62,073 bases of DNA from Chlorobiota bacterium (GTDB taxonomy: Bacteria; Bacteroidota; Ignavibacteria; OLB7): NCBI GenBank assembly GCA_016788565.1, contig JAEUSP010000020.1, positions 1 to 62,073 on the forward strand, given 5' to 3'. The notes below the pieces were generated by a model. That model made no database searches. It saw only the letters and a program-made list of their open reading frames with translations, and had not been told where the DNA came from. Positions 33,249 to 42,901 of the stretch are shown here, piece by piece. The first letter of the stretch is position 1; every line of letters begins with the position of its first letter. A program made the translations under genes and the position numbers.

Positions 33249-35033
33249 TTATTGCTGTGATTCCTGCTTCCCAGCACGCCGGCGGATAGCATCGGGTGAG
33301 TGGTTCACTACCAGATAATCACCGATTGCAAGGGCATCCAAATTTGCCGCAAGGAAGGCTTTCACCGCCTCGGTTGGTGTGCAGATAATCGGCTCCTCGT
33401 GCATATTAAAGCTGGTGTTAATCAGCGAAGGGATACCACTGAGGCGGTGGTAATGGGTTAGCGTGTCATAGATGGAAGGGTTCACCTGGCGGCGAATAAG
33501 TTGGGGGCGAGCGGTTCCATCAACATGAACACACGCTGGCGATTGCGCCTGCATTGTCGGGGTGGCATCGAAGGTGATGGTCATAAACTCGGCGGTGTGT
33601 TCGGCCCCGGACACATTGTTGTAGCAGTTGTGGGCGTGCTCCATCAAGGTGACAGGCGCAAACGGCATAAACTCCGAGCGGCGCAGTTGGTGGTTCAGCC
33701 AGTCGTTTGCGGCGGGGTCCTGGGTGTGGTATAAAATTGAGCGATTGCCCAGCGCGCGCGGGCCAAACTCCATCCGCCCCTGAAACCGTGCAATGATAAA
33801 ACCTTCATGCAGCAACTCGGCCAGGCGAAGCTCCATTCGCCCACCGGTCAATTCCTGATATTGAAGCTGGGCAGCATCCAATGCGGTTCTGATTTCAAGC
33901 GGAGAAAATTCCGGCCCAAGATAGACATCATGCAAGCGATACGGGGCAAACGGTGCGCGCTGGTGTGCGGCAAGAATCGCCGCGCCAAAACCGGTCCCCT
34001 CATCCCCCATTGCCGGCTGAATAAAGATATTGGCAAAGCCTAACGCTTTCACCCGCTGGTTCAATTTCACGTTGGCAAACACACCGCCAGCAAGCACGAT
34101 ATTTTTCCCCTCCGGCTGCGGAATATGCTTGCGGATCAGGGCAAGCACGTCCCGCTCCAGCATACACTGAATAGCGGAGGAAATTTCCTGATTAGTCCAC
34201 TGGCCAAACCGCGTGTGCCGCAATTGGCGAAGGCGGTCAAGGTTGGCTTCTGCATCGGCAGTGTGGATGAGATAGAACCAATTTTCGGTTGCGCCGCGCC
34301 GGTACTGCTCGGCAAACCAGCGATCCATCTCGCTCACAAGTTCAGCAGGAGCTTGGGCATAGGCCGCAAGCCCTGTCACTTTGCCTGGGTGGCGGTCGGG
34401 ATTAAATCCCAGCATTCCGGTCACGATTTCGTAGGCCTGCCCGGCGATATGTTGGCTTTGGAAATAGTGGTCGGTAATCCACACCTTTCCGTTGCTCCCT
34501 TTCCCCACCACTGCCGAAAGAAGGTCGCCAACACCATCCACCGAAACGACCTCGGCATCATTCATTCCAGCACAGAAATATGCGCTGGCCATGTGGCATA
34601 AATGGTGTTCAAATCCATACTGGGCGGTGCGACCCATAAAATATGAGGTATCAACCGAGAGGCGGTGAAACTCACGATCGCGCAGAATTTTTTTTCGGTA
34701 CCACATCCGCGCCACCTCGCTGATGCGTTCCAGCGGGGGAATCATAAACAGATTATTTGCAGCGCAGTTCCGGTAATAATCGGCTTCGCGGCGGATTCGG
34801 CGGCGGGTATCTAAACGCCCGATTGCAATCGGGGCAGTCTCAATCTGGTAATGGCTATCAGCAAATTGATAGGTTACATGGGGCATTCCGCGTTGCAGCT
34901 TCACCCGTGTAAAGCGTTCTTCGCTTGCGCAAAAAATTGGTTTCCCCAGTTCATCCACCAAGCAAAGGCTGGCTCCGTGGCTTTTATTGATCCCAATTCC
35001 GGCAACGGAGTCGGTATTCTTGCTGTTGGTCAT
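33249..35033 (-). CDS. Carbamoyltransferase, NodU/TobZ family
   Basis: 594 residues. Uses carbamoyl phosphate and ATP to carbamoylate a hydroxyl, here probably on a sugar of the polymer. The N-terminal YrdC-like/ASKHA domain carries GINKSHGASLCLVD (14-27), HHLCHMASAYF (143-153) and VDGVGD (165-170); GDEGTGFGAA (343-352) follows; the C-terminal domain has GRMEFGPRALGNRS (419-432) and LINTSFNMHEEPI. Length and motifs are complete. It sits between asparagine-synthase-like and toroid genes. Confidence 0.9.
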   Translation of the reverse strand: MTNSKNTDSVAGIGINKSHGASLCLVDELGKPIFCASEERFTRVKLQRGMPHVTYQFADSHYQIETAPIAIGRLDTRRRIRREADYYRNCAANNLFMIPPLERISEVARMWYRKKILRDREFHRLSVDTSYFMGRTAQYGFEHHLCHMASAYFCAGMNDAEVVSVDGVGDLLSAVVGKGSNGKVWITDHYFQSQHIAGQAYEIVTGMLGFNPDRHPGKVTGLAAYAQAPAELVSEMDRWFAEQYRRGATENWFYLIHTADAEANLDRLRQLRHTRFGQWTNQEISSAIQCMLERDVLALIRKHIPQPEGKNIVLAGGVFANVKLNQRVKALGFANIFIQPAMGDEGTGFGAAILAAHQRAPFAPYRLHDVYLGPEFSPLEIRTALDAAQLQYQELTGGRMELRLAELLHEGFIIARFQGRMEFGPRALGNRSILYHTQDPAANDWLNHQLRRSEFMPFAPVTLMEHAHNCYNNVSGAEHTAEFMTITFDATPTMQAQSPACVHVDGTARPQLIRRQVNPSIYDTLTHYHRLSGIPSLINTSFNMHEEPIICTPTEAVKAFLAANLDALAIGDYLVVNHSPDAIRRRAGKQESQQ

Positions 35034-35062
35034 ACAATCGGTAGCGATGCGAAACGCTGTTG

Positions 35063-36997
35063 TTATGCTGAGTTAGCCACACGCTGTTGTTGTGCTTGCA
35101 GCCACATCATCACGGTGTAGATTCCCCACAAGCGGTGGGCGTGGTCGCGCTTCCCCGCAACATGCTCATCCAGCAACTGCAAAGGGAAATCGGTGCGAAT
35201 ATAGTTGGCCGCCGTAGAATCGGGGTGTGTAAAAACGCGACGGGCTTCTTGGCCAAGCCAACCGCGCATCCAAGCACGAATTGGAGTACCGAACGCAGCC
35301 TTGGGGCGATAAATAATTTCGCGGGGGAGGTATGCTTCGGCAGCACGTTTCAGAAGATATTTTTGGGTTCGCCCGTGAATTTTCAGCTGGCTTGGGACAC
35401 GCGCCATAAATTCCACCAATTCAATATCTATCAGCGGCGGGCGAGACTCCACCGAAGCGGCCATAGAGCCTTTATCACTATAAGCCAAATTTAATCCAGG
35501 CAGAAAAAGATTAGTGTCAAGGTAGAGCATCGTGTCAATAAAGGATGCCCCATTTGCAGCTTCGGCAACTTGGCGGTAGCGTTGCACAGCATACAACTCA
35601 TCAAACGGAATGTTAGCCAGGTGAGGAGCAAGCAATTGTTGTAGCTCATCCGGGCTGAAATACGCAAAGCCGAACATAAAAGCATCCAATGGAGTTCGTT
35701 CGGCACTTTTCACAAATTTCTGCGCCCAGCGCGTAAAACGGATTCCTTTTCCGCCAATCGCAACAGGCAAACGATTCGACAGCGGGTGAATAACGTTAGC
35801 CCGAAGCCATTGCGGAAGGCGGTGGTAGCGTTGGAGCAGCAAGGAAGCAAGCTGTTTGCGATAGCCACCATAAACTTCATCCCCCCCCATTCCATTCAGC
35901 AGGACAGTGGTTCCACGTTGTTTTGCGCCGCAGCTAATTAAGTAGGTATTAATTGCGGCACCATCAGCAATCGGCTCGTCAAGATGCCACAATAATTTAG
36001 GGAGAAGGTGATTAAAATCGTGAGTTGCAGGGATTTCGTAGTGAGCGGTTTCAAATTTTTTAGCAACGATTCTGGCATATCTGGCATCGTCCGGCATTGC
36101 CTCCATCCGCTTATCCTCTTCACTAAAAGCAATCGTGTAAGTGCTGATATCAGCATTGCTTACTTTGCGCATTAATGCAACAATCAAGCTAGAATCCAAC
36201 CCACCGGAAAGAAACGCTCCAACTGGAACATCAGCCAGCATTTGTCGCTGCACAGCACGCTCAAGGATTGAGCGTAGTTCATCAACCCAATCTTCCTCAC
36301 GGCGGTGTTCTTTTTCCAATTCAGCAATAATTGGGACATTCCAAAACTGATGAAGTCTAAGTACGCCATTAATAAAAGTGCCATAGTGGCCAGCAGGAAA
36401 TTTTTTTATGTGGGTAAAGCCAGAATTTGGCTCCGGTATCCAAAGGAATAGCAGCGAACTAATTACAGAATCACTATTAATAGTGTTGATAGCAGGGTTT
36501 ACCTCAAACAAAGATTTCGCTTCAGAGGCAAAGGCAAATTTGTCTTCAGAATGCCAATAGTATAAAGGTTTTATCCCCAAATGGTCTCTTGCAAGGAATA
36601 ATACTTGGGTGACAGTGTTATAGATGGCAAAGGCAAACATGCCATTGAATCTTTTCACACAATCTGCGCCCCAATGATTGTATGCAGCAAGGATTACCTC
36701 TGTGTCCGTATCGGAATTAAAGGTGTATCCTTTGGCTTTTAATTCATCACGTAGTTGGCAATAGTTATAGATTTCCCCATTAAATGTGATCCAGTTGTTA
36801 CCTGCTGAATCACACATGGGCTGATGGCCAGCTGCTGATAAATCAAGGATAGATAATCGGCGATGTGCAAGGCCTGTGGATTGTTCCTGAAACCAGCAAC
36901 ACCCGCTATCATCAGGCCCACGATGTGCCTGCAGTAGGGTCATCCTCTGCAAAATTTCGGAAGACCCACATTTCAGTATTCCAGCAATACCACACAT
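35063..36997 (-). CDS. asnB: Asparagine synthase-like glutamine amidotransferase (first copy)
   Basis: 644 residues. N-terminal class II glutaminase with nucleophile Cys2 (MCGIAGIL), LAHRRLSILD, FNGEIYNY and D98-T-D-T-E; C-terminal ATP-pyrophosphatase domain with SGGLDSS (264-270) and GMGGDEVYGG. In polysaccharide loci such proteins often amidate uronic acids rather than make asparagine; that is inference here. The ATG overlaps the stop of the upstream glycosyltransferase by one base (TAATG). The G8 run at 35881-35888 (C on plus strand) falls in the conserved GMGGDE codons. Confidence 0.88.
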   Translation of the reverse strand: MCGIAGILKCGSSEILQRMTLLQAHRGPDDSGCCWFQEQSTGLAHRRLSILDLSAAGHQPMCDSAGNNWITFNGEIYNYCQLRDELKAKGYTFNSDTDTEVILAAYNHWGADCVKRFNGMFAFAIYNTVTQVLFLARDHLGIKPLYYWHSEDKFAFASEAKSLFEVNPAINTINSDSVISSLLFLWIPEPNSGFTHIKKFPAGHYGTFINGVLRLHQFWNVPIIAELEKEHRREEDWVDELRSILERAVQRQMLADVPVGAFLSGGLDSSLIVALMRKVSNADISTYTIAFSEEDKRMEAMPDDARYARIVAKKFETAHYEIPATHDFNHLLPKLLWHLDEPIADGAAINTYLISCGAKQRGTTVLLNGMGGDEVYGGYRKQLASLLLQRYHRLPQWLRANVIHPLSNRLPVAIGGKGIRFTRWAQKFVKSAERTPLDAFMFGFAYFSPDELQQLLAPHLANIPFDELYAVQRYRQVAEAANGASFIDTMLYLDTNLFLPGLNLAYSDKGSMAASVESRPPLIDIELVEFMARVPSQLKIHGRTQKYLLKRAAEAYLPREIIYRPKAAFGTPIRAWMRGWLGQEARRVFTHPDSTAANYIRTDFPLQLLDEHVAGKRDHAHRLWGIYTVMMWLQAQQQRVANSA

Positions 36998-38127
36998 TAT
37001 TTTTTTCGATAGACGTTTATTGCTTCTTGTAGAACGGACAGCAACTGTTGATGGGTAACAGAAGTATTATAATATTCATCAATTCGCTTACGCGCATTGC
37101 GCCCCATGATAGTTTTTAGTTCTGGATTTTGAATAAGTTGGTAAATGGCATCCGATAGCTCCTGAGGATTTTCAGGAGCTATCAGCAAACCTGTTTTTTC
37201 ATGTTGAATCATTTCTGGCATAGCCCCTTGGGGCGTACCGATTACTGGTTTAGCAGCCGCCATTGCTTCTAATACAACCCAGGGCATTCCTTCCGGCTTC
37301 GTAGGGGTGAATACTACAATGTCTGCTGATTGCAGCAGTTTTTTTTTCTCTTGGCCATCAACCACCCCAGCAAAGTGAATATGGCTGTGTAAGCCATACT
37401 CTTTGATTAAGAGCATACAATAGTTTTTATATTCATTCCCCAACCAATCCCCTGCAAAAATTATGTGAAAATCATGTCCTTTGTTTAGCAAGATACTGGC
37501 AGCTTGAATGAGCACATGAGTCCCTTTATCTTGGAACATATTTGCCAGGCATAGCACAGTAAAAATGGTATTACCATTGTAGTCATCATTACTATCCCAG
37601 TTATCAGAAATATCAACACCATTTGCAACCACTCTAATTTTATCTTCATCAATAAGGTCTTGAAAAACTAATTTCAGATTTTCAGATAGAACGACTCCGC
37701 GGGTAACACCAGATAGAATTTTTTTTGCAATATACTTACCGAGCCATCCATCATCGTGCATAATATCAAATCTACCAGCACGCAAGTGTACTACGGTAGG
37801 AATTCTGAGTACTCTTGCATTAACTAAAAAAACAGCATCCCGAATAAATCCCCAGAAGCCTCTAGCGATTGATATATAGATTACATCTGGGCGATTCGAA
37901 ATAATGACTTTAATGAACTTGCAACAATGATAAAATGCTTGAAAAATGTTATGAGCGTTAAATTGTCCAATTCCTGTTAATCCATGTCTGTCGCCAATAT
38001 CTAAACATTGAATAGTAAAATGCGATTTGAGTGTCGTAGAGTTTATAAGTTGCTGGGTAGCAGCAGCAGGACCGATGTATGGAGGTGGCAACGGGCCGAT
38101 GATTAATAGGTGATGAGATGAAGTCAT
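36997..38127 (-). CDS. Glycosyltransferase family 4
   Basis: 376 residues, GT-B fold. N-terminal IIGPLPPPYIGPAAATQQL is a typical acceptor-domain start; the donor domain has VVANGVDIS, VLCLANMFQDKGTHVLIQAA and the E-x7-E region EGMPWVVLEAMAAAKPVIGT. It should add one sugar to the lipid-linked repeat unit on the cytoplasmic side. Coupled to asnB by a one-base overlap. Base composition from here onward (to about 53 kb) is distinctly AT-richer than before 36 kb. Confidence 0.88.
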   Translation of the reverse strand: MTSSHHLLIIGPLPPPYIGPAAATQQLINSTTLKSHFTIQCLDIGDRHGLTGIGQFNAHNIFQAFYHCCKFIKVIISNRPDVIYISIARGFWGFIRDAVFLVNARVLRIPTVVHLRAGRFDIMHDDGWLGKYIAKKILSGVTRGVVLSENLKLVFQDLIDEDKIRVVANGVDISDNWDSNDDYNGNTIFTVLCLANMFQDKGTHVLIQAASILLNKGHDFHIIFAGDWLGNEYKNYCMLLIKEYGLHSHIHFAGVVDGQEKKKLLQSADIVVFTPTKPEGMPWVVLEAMAAAKPVIGTPQGAMPEMIQHEKTGLLIAPENPQELSDAIYQLIQNPELKTIMGRNARKRIDEYYNTSVTHQQLLSVLQEAINVYRKK

Positions 38128-38166
38128 GAGAATAGAGTAATTAAAATATGAATTGTGTTCAAAAAA

Positions 38167-39582
38167 TCATTTATTGTGAATAGCATTGATATTTTCAAGA
38201 AATTTATTGCGATCGGCATTTCTATCAATTTCCACTTTATTTGAAACCACCCAAAATAGCAACCAAATTGGCAAAGACACACGCGCTATTTCCATGTAGT
38301 TATCTAAAGGAAAAATAAAAACAAAATACGTTGAAGACACAAAGAGACTTGTAGATAGAGGTATTAGCGTTTCATCTTTTTTAAATTTAGCATATTGGAG
38401 AAATCGAATACAATAGCGTATTAATGTTCCGTACAAAATACATATGGTCAGTAATCCGGCGATACCCACTTCCGCTGCATTTGCGAGTATGCTTGAATTT
38501 GGATTATTAATTTGCACCGATCCGAATAGTGCTTCCATGCTATACAATGGGAGAATGTAATTAATTTGTACATCGGTATAATAATTTTTATTTCCAAAAA
38601 CAGATTGTAATATCAGGCCGACTCCCTTAGATTTCGAGCTACTTAACTCAATAGTAAATGTGTAGTTAGCTCTACTCACAAAGGTTCCCGGGCCACTTCC
38701 AATTATAGCCATGTAAGGGTATTCTTCATACATTGACCATGTATTGACATAAGATTTCACCTTTCCATAGTTTAATACCACTGACGGGTCAGCAGCTAGA
38801 ATCAACAAATCATCATATTTCAGGTCAACCTCTGACGAGCTTATATAACTCATTCCATACCCCAAACCGAGTCCAACGATCATAAGAATAGCTGACAGCC
38901 TAATAAATTTCCTACCATACAGCATAACGAACGCTATTGTGAATGACATAAAAAAAACTGGCAATGCTGTTCGATACTGCAATAAAATAAACGTTATCAA
39001 AAATAATAGTAATGCTGCTAAATAGAAAAGCGATTTTCTTTTTTGAAGATAATATTCACCTAAACAAAAGCCACCCATAATCGTTAATAATACAGAAAAC
39101 TGATAGCAATTATTTCCAAAAGTCCCGGAAACTTTGTCTGGATCCTGCGTAAGGATAAAAGCAGGAAGGCTAACGAAAACGATAGCTACTATTTCAATAG
39201 CTATAATCGACTTATAAAAATTAAACATTTTACATATTAAATCTTCTTTATTATTTATTAAAATATTTAAAGCTATGTACAACAAAGGACCTTCAAGAAT
39301 ACCAAAAACAAACAAGTAGGCAGGCCCCATGAATACTCTATCCCAATTAACAACAATTGAAACACAAGAAATAATGATAAATACAACAGTTAGAGATTTA
39401 ACTCGCCGAAACATAATAGAGTCATTGCTTTTTATGCGGCGTTGGATTAAACAAAAAATTAACAATAAAGGAATTATTATAATATCAATAACATCAATTG
39501 CCTTAGGGATAATACCAAACGTTTCGGAAAACAGCCGACTAGTTAGCAGCACTCCAATAAAAAAGACAACAGTATTATTCAT
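38167..39582 (-). CDS. O-antigen polymerase-like membrane protein (Wzy candidate)
   Basis: 471 residues with about 10-12 hydrophobic segments and a large periplasmic loop (about residues 250-345) after LGYGMSYIS. The loop contains MAIIGSGPGTFVSR, resembling the G-x-G-x-G-x-F signature of the Wzy_C/O-antigen ligase superfamily. It is the only such protein in the locus, so it is the probable polymerase, with ligase as the alternative. AT-rich. Its start overlaps the GT9 gene's end by 8 nt. Confidence 0.72.
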   Translation of the reverse strand: MNNTVVFFIGVLLTSRLFSETFGIIPKAIDVIDIIIIPLLLIFCLIQRRIKSNDSIMFRRVKSLTVVFIIISCVSIVVNWDRVFMGPAYLFVFGILEGPLLYIALNILINNKEDLICKMFNFYKSIIAIEIVAIVFVSLPAFILTQDPDKVSGTFGNNCYQFSVLLTIMGGFCLGEYYLQKRKSLFYLAALLLFLITFILLQYRTALPVFFMSFTIAFVMLYGRKFIRLSAILMIVGLGLGYGMSYISSSEVDLKYDDLLILAADPSVVLNYGKVKSYVNTWSMYEEYPYMAIIGSGPGTFVSRANYTFTIELSSSKSKGVGLILQSVFGNKNYYTDVQINYILPLYSMEALFGSVQINNPNSSILANAAEVGIAGLLTICILYGTLIRYCIRFLQYAKFKKDETLIPLSTSLFVSSTYFVFIFPLDNYMEIARVSLPIWLLFWVVSNKVEIDRNADRNKFLENINAIHNK

Positions 39583-40636
39583 TTAGCAATTGATTAATTG
39601 AATTTATAACTTCTTCTACTGATATATCATTGACACGACCTCCGCTGATTATCGTTGCAGTATCTGTATAAGGGCCAATATGCAATGGCTCCGTATTACC
39701 AAACAGTGCTATAATTTTTACGTTAGTTGCTGCGCCAATATGCATTACCCCAGTATCATTAGTAATTAACAATGAGCTACGTTGCAATACCGCATGTAAT
39801 TCGTTTAACTTTAGTTTTCCAACTAAATCAATGATTTTTACGTAGCTATCGATTCCGATCTTAGAGATTAAGCCACGCTCTTCGTTTCCGCCTACAATTA
39901 TGACAGTCTTCTTTTTATCTAGAAGATAACTTATTATTTTAAAGTAATTTTCAATTGGCCATATTTTTTGTTTTCTTCCGCCGCCTAAATGCACAGTCAC
40001 ACAATCTGCATTAAAAAAAAATGAATTCATTTGCTTTTGCCCTTTAGAAAAATATATTTTACATTTTATTCGATGTGAAGCACCAGATATCAAACCAATA
40101 GAACGTGCAATATCCATATTTAATTCTACTCTATGACATTTTTTATTATTAGGGATTAATACATCATAGAGAAAATCATAATCTTCATACACAGAATCAA
40201 TATTCATTTTATTAATTTTTGCTTTAATTTTCGCCAAGCTAATGAAGGCGAATACAGAATGAATGATTGTATTCGAAGGCTGAGTGCCAATAAAAACATC
40301 ACATTTAGTACAAAGAATTAAACAGCATGATTTCAGTCGAGAGTATTGGGAATCGGAATAAATAATCTGTTTTGATATGCTGGGATTAAATTTAAAAATA
40401 TCAGCATTTGTATTGTTAGAGATAACCATTATTCGCGTTTTTGCATTATGTTTTTTTATTGCTTCGATCATTGGGGTCGCCATAACAGCATCCCCAATTC
40501 CTGCTCCACATAAAACAAAAACCGATTGATAAGAACCATCCCTTATTTTATATTTTCGAAAAAAAACAGAAGAAAGCAATTTAATTATCCATCGAACTAA
40601 ATAGTTCATTATTACTGTTAATTGGGTCTTTATCAT
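39575..40636 (-). CDS. Glycosyltransferase family 9 (heptosyltransferase-like)
   Basis: 353 residues, GT-B fold. VLCGAGIGDAVMATPMIEAI at the N-terminus, VHLGGGRKQKIWP at the domain boundary and LLITNDTGVMHIGAA...IALFGNTEPLHIGPY in the donor-binding half are standard for GT9, whose known members move heptose from ADP-heptose. With GDP-heptose genes at the other end of the locus, a heptose donor is possible here. The start lies 14 nt from the end of the IS5-type element, which now separates it from the aminotransferase gene upstream. Confidence 0.82.
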   Translation of the reverse strand: MIKTQLTVIMNYLVRWIIKLLSSVFFRKYKIRDGSYQSVFVLCGAGIGDAVMATPMIEAIKKHNAKTRIMVISNNTNADIFKFNPSISKQIIYSDSQYSRLKSCCLILCTKCDVFIGTQPSNTIIHSVFAFISLAKIKAKINKMNIDSVYEDYDFLYDVLIPNNKKCHRVELNMDIARSIGLISGASHRIKCKIYFSKGQKQMNSFFFNADCVTVHLGGGRKQKIWPIENYFKIISYLLDKKKTVIIVGGNEERGLISKIGIDSYVKIIDLVGKLKLNELHAVLQRSSLLITNDTGVMHIGAATNVKIIALFGNTEPLHIGPYTDTATIISGGRVNDISVEEVINSINQLLNE

Positions 40637-40693
40637 GCCATTATTAGAGTTATTCTGGAATAGCGATATTGGGAAGAACTAACAATCACGAAC

Positions 40694-41672
40694 ATGCTTG
40701 ACATCCAACGTACTCTCGGAAATAAATCTGTGCTGCACTCATTAGCGGGTCTGCACCGCAAGCAGTTTGACGAATGGCACCAGCACTTCGCAGCCGAACT
40801 CCCGCACCGCAAGATGAACCCGACGGTCAAACGCCAGCGAGCCATTGATGCTGGCCGACGACACACACTCAAAATCCCCGAAGGGATCCTGTATTTTCAT
40901 TTTGTTCTACCTGAAAATCTATCCGACGATGGAACTCGCCGGATTCTTCTTCGGTGTCGCCAAAAGCCGCCCCTGCACATGGGATCAGGTGTTGGAGCCG
41001 ATCTTGGAAGCGTGTTTGGCAAGAGCCACAACCTCCCCAATGGAAAATCTCGACGATCAGAGAGTTCCTTGATCTGTTTCCCGAAGTTCAGAAGGTGGCC
41101 ATTGACGGAACTGAACGTCCACGAAATCGGCCAAAAGACAAGGAACAACAACGGAAACACTGTTCTGGGAAGAAGAAGCGGCACACCATGAAGAACACTG
41201 TAGCGGCCGACCCGAGAGCCAAGCAGGTTCTTGCGCTGACGGTGACGACGCAGGATTCGGTACACGACAAAGGGAACTTGGACAACAGCGAGATTATACT
41301 CCAACGAAAGTGGTTTGCGACAAAACCCATGCTGTCATTCCCGCGAAAGCGGAAATCCATAGCACACCTAGCTGAATAGAATTTCGCAAACCAATTTGCG
41401 CCGAGTATATCCCGAACATCCCCGACCACATTCTGATCGAAGTGGACTTGGGGTATCATGGGTTACAGAACGAGTATGTGAAGATCATCATCCCGAAGAA
41501 GAAGCCACGAAACGGGAGACTACCCTCTGAGCAAAAGGAGAAAGGCCGAGCGATTGCCTCATCAAGAATTGCTGTTGAACATGCGATCGGATTGTGCAAG
41601 TGTTATCGGTGTGTCAGCCAAACCCACCGTAACCATCGGGCGGGTTTCGAGGACGCACTGATGCTGATGTGA
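40694..41672 (+). pseudogene. IS5-type transposase, frameshifted and interrupted by a MITE
   Basis: Pieces in three frames together resemble a DDE_Tnp_4 (IS5-family) transposase. The N-terminus begins at ATG 40694; the helix-turn-helix part (LFYLKIYPTMELAGFFFGV) continues in another frame near 40890; the catalytic core FPEVQKVAIDGTERP...GKKKRHTMKN is in a third frame after about 41040. After the MITE insertion at 41295-41409 the end resumes with ILIEVDLGYHGLQ and AVEHAIGLCK, up to 41672. The three catalytic acidic residues (IDGTE, VDLGY, VEHAIG) can still be recognised. At least two frameshifts plus the insertion make it inactive. Confidence 0.85.
41295..41409. repeat. MITE-like palindromic element, copy C (inside the IS)
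   Basis: 115 bp from TATACTC (41295-41301) to GAGTATA (41403-41409), with the same arms and central palindrome as the other copies (one arm base changed: CGAAAGCGGAAATC). It splits the transposase coding sequence between DNSEI and the following IPNIPDHILIE. Confidence 0.9.
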
Positions 41673-41767
41673 CGCGTTGCGGCATCACGGACTTCTATCA
41701 ACGCACGAGGATGCAAGCCTAAATTCCAAGAAACGTGAAGGCATCTCGCCTTTTTCTGAATTAGTCA

Positions 41768-42901
41768 CTATTCCGGAATAATTTTATTAATTGCATAAAA
41801 TTTATGTATATATTCAACGACTATATCAATCTCTTCATTACTAAGTTCTGGGAACATTGGGAGTGCAAGAACATTGCCCGAGGCTTCCTCTGCAATAGGA
41901 AAGTCGCCTTTACTATATCCAAGATGTATATTTGACTCTTGAAGATGTCCCGGAAGTGGATAATAGACGTTTGCTTGAATTCCATTATCCTCAAGATAAT
42001 TCCATAGCTCATCACGCTGTTTAGCACGTATTACAAATACATGATAATTAGATTTATATCCTTCAGGTATAATCGAAATTTCAATCTCGGGTATAATTAA
42101 TTTTTGATGATAGATTTCAGCTATCTCTTGTCTTCGTTGATTCCATTTATCAAGATACGGCAATTTAACCAGCAACATGGCCGCTTGTATATCATCTAGC
42201 CGAGTATTTATTCCATTAATTGTTGTTGTATAAGGAGAGGTTTGGCCGTAATTACGAAGTAAAAATAATTTTTCAGCTATTTTTTCATTATTTGTTGTAA
42301 TTAAACCACCATCGCCAAAGCCTCCTAGATTTTTAGTGGGATAAAAACTAAAGCATCCCATTAGCCCAATAGACCCAGCATGTCGTCCATGTAATTGACT
42401 TCCATGTGCTTGTGCAGCGTCTTCAATAACTGGGATAGCATGCTGTTCCGCTATATCTGAAATAGCATCCATATCCGCCATCAGGCCATAAAGATGTACT
42501 GGAATGATAGCCTTTGTACGGCTACTGATAACAGCATTAATAGACTTGGGGGCAATAGTAAATGTGATAGGATCAATATCAGCAAATACAGGCTGTGCAC
42601 CTGTCATAACAATTGCGGATATTGTTGGGACTGCTGTAAATGGAGTTGTAACAACTTCGTCTCCAGCACCTATGTCAAGAGCCCGAAGGCTTAAGTACAA
42701 TGCTTCAGTACCTGAAGCTACACCTACAGCGTATTTAGTGCCAACATACTCAGCGAAAGATTCTTCAAACGTTTTAAGTGTTTCGCCTAGAACATATTTA
42801 CCGCTTTTCAAGACAGCCGTTACTGCTTCAAGAAGTTGCGGCAGCAGCATATCTACTTGACGAGTCAAGTTAGATCGTTCAATCTTATTTTGAGATCCCA
42901 T
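41768..42901 (-). CDS. DegT/DnrJ/EryC1-type sugar aminotransferase (first)
   Basis: 377 residues. PLP-dependent aminotransferase acting on keto-sugar nucleotides. SGTEALYLSL (63-72), EDAAQAHGS (160-168), the PLP lysine K190 in FSFYPTKNLGGFGDGG, and the C-terminal YYPLPGHLQ and ALPMFPELSNEEI are all present. The last codons and the stop (ATT CCG GAA TAG) lie in the inverted repeat of the IS5-type element, so the original C-terminus is altered by a few residues at most. It overlaps the next upstream SDR gene by 17 nt. Confidence 0.88.
   Translation of the reverse strand: MGSQNKIERSNLTRQVDMLLPQLLEAVTAVLKSGKYVLGETLKTFEESFAEYVGTKYAVGVASGTEALYLSLRALDIGAGDEVVTTPFTAVPTISAIVMTGAQPVFADIDPITFTIAPKSINAVISSRTKAIIPVHLYGLMADMDAISDIAEQHAIPVIEDAAQAHGSQLHGRHAGSIGLMGCFSFYPTKNLGGFGDGGLITTNNEKIAEKLFLLRNYGQTSPYTTTINGINTRLDDIQAAMLLVKLPYLDKWNQRRQEIAEIYHQKLIIPEIEISIIPEGYKSNYHVFVIRAKQRDELWNYLEDNGIQANVYYPLPGHLQESNIHLGYSKGDFPIAEEASGNVLALPMFPELSNEEIDIVVEYIHKFYAINKIIPE

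Larger units (their letters stand above)
40650..41781 (+). mobile_element. Decayed IS5-type insertion sequence
   Basis: About 1.13 kb bounded by imperfect inverted repeats: TTATTCTGGAATAGCGA at 40650-40666 and, at 41765-41781, the complement of TTATTCCGGAATAGTGA. It carries a broken DDE_Tnp_4-type transposase gene and has itself been hit by MITE copy C. No identical flanking target duplication is evident. Its right end supplies the stop codon of the aminotransferase gene that runs toward it. Confidence 0.82.

Noticed and set aside
35881-35888. G8 tract in the first asnB as a phase-variation site
   Set aside because: It encodes the invariant GMGGDE motif, where Gly-Gly-Asp codons naturally give G runs; the length is modest.
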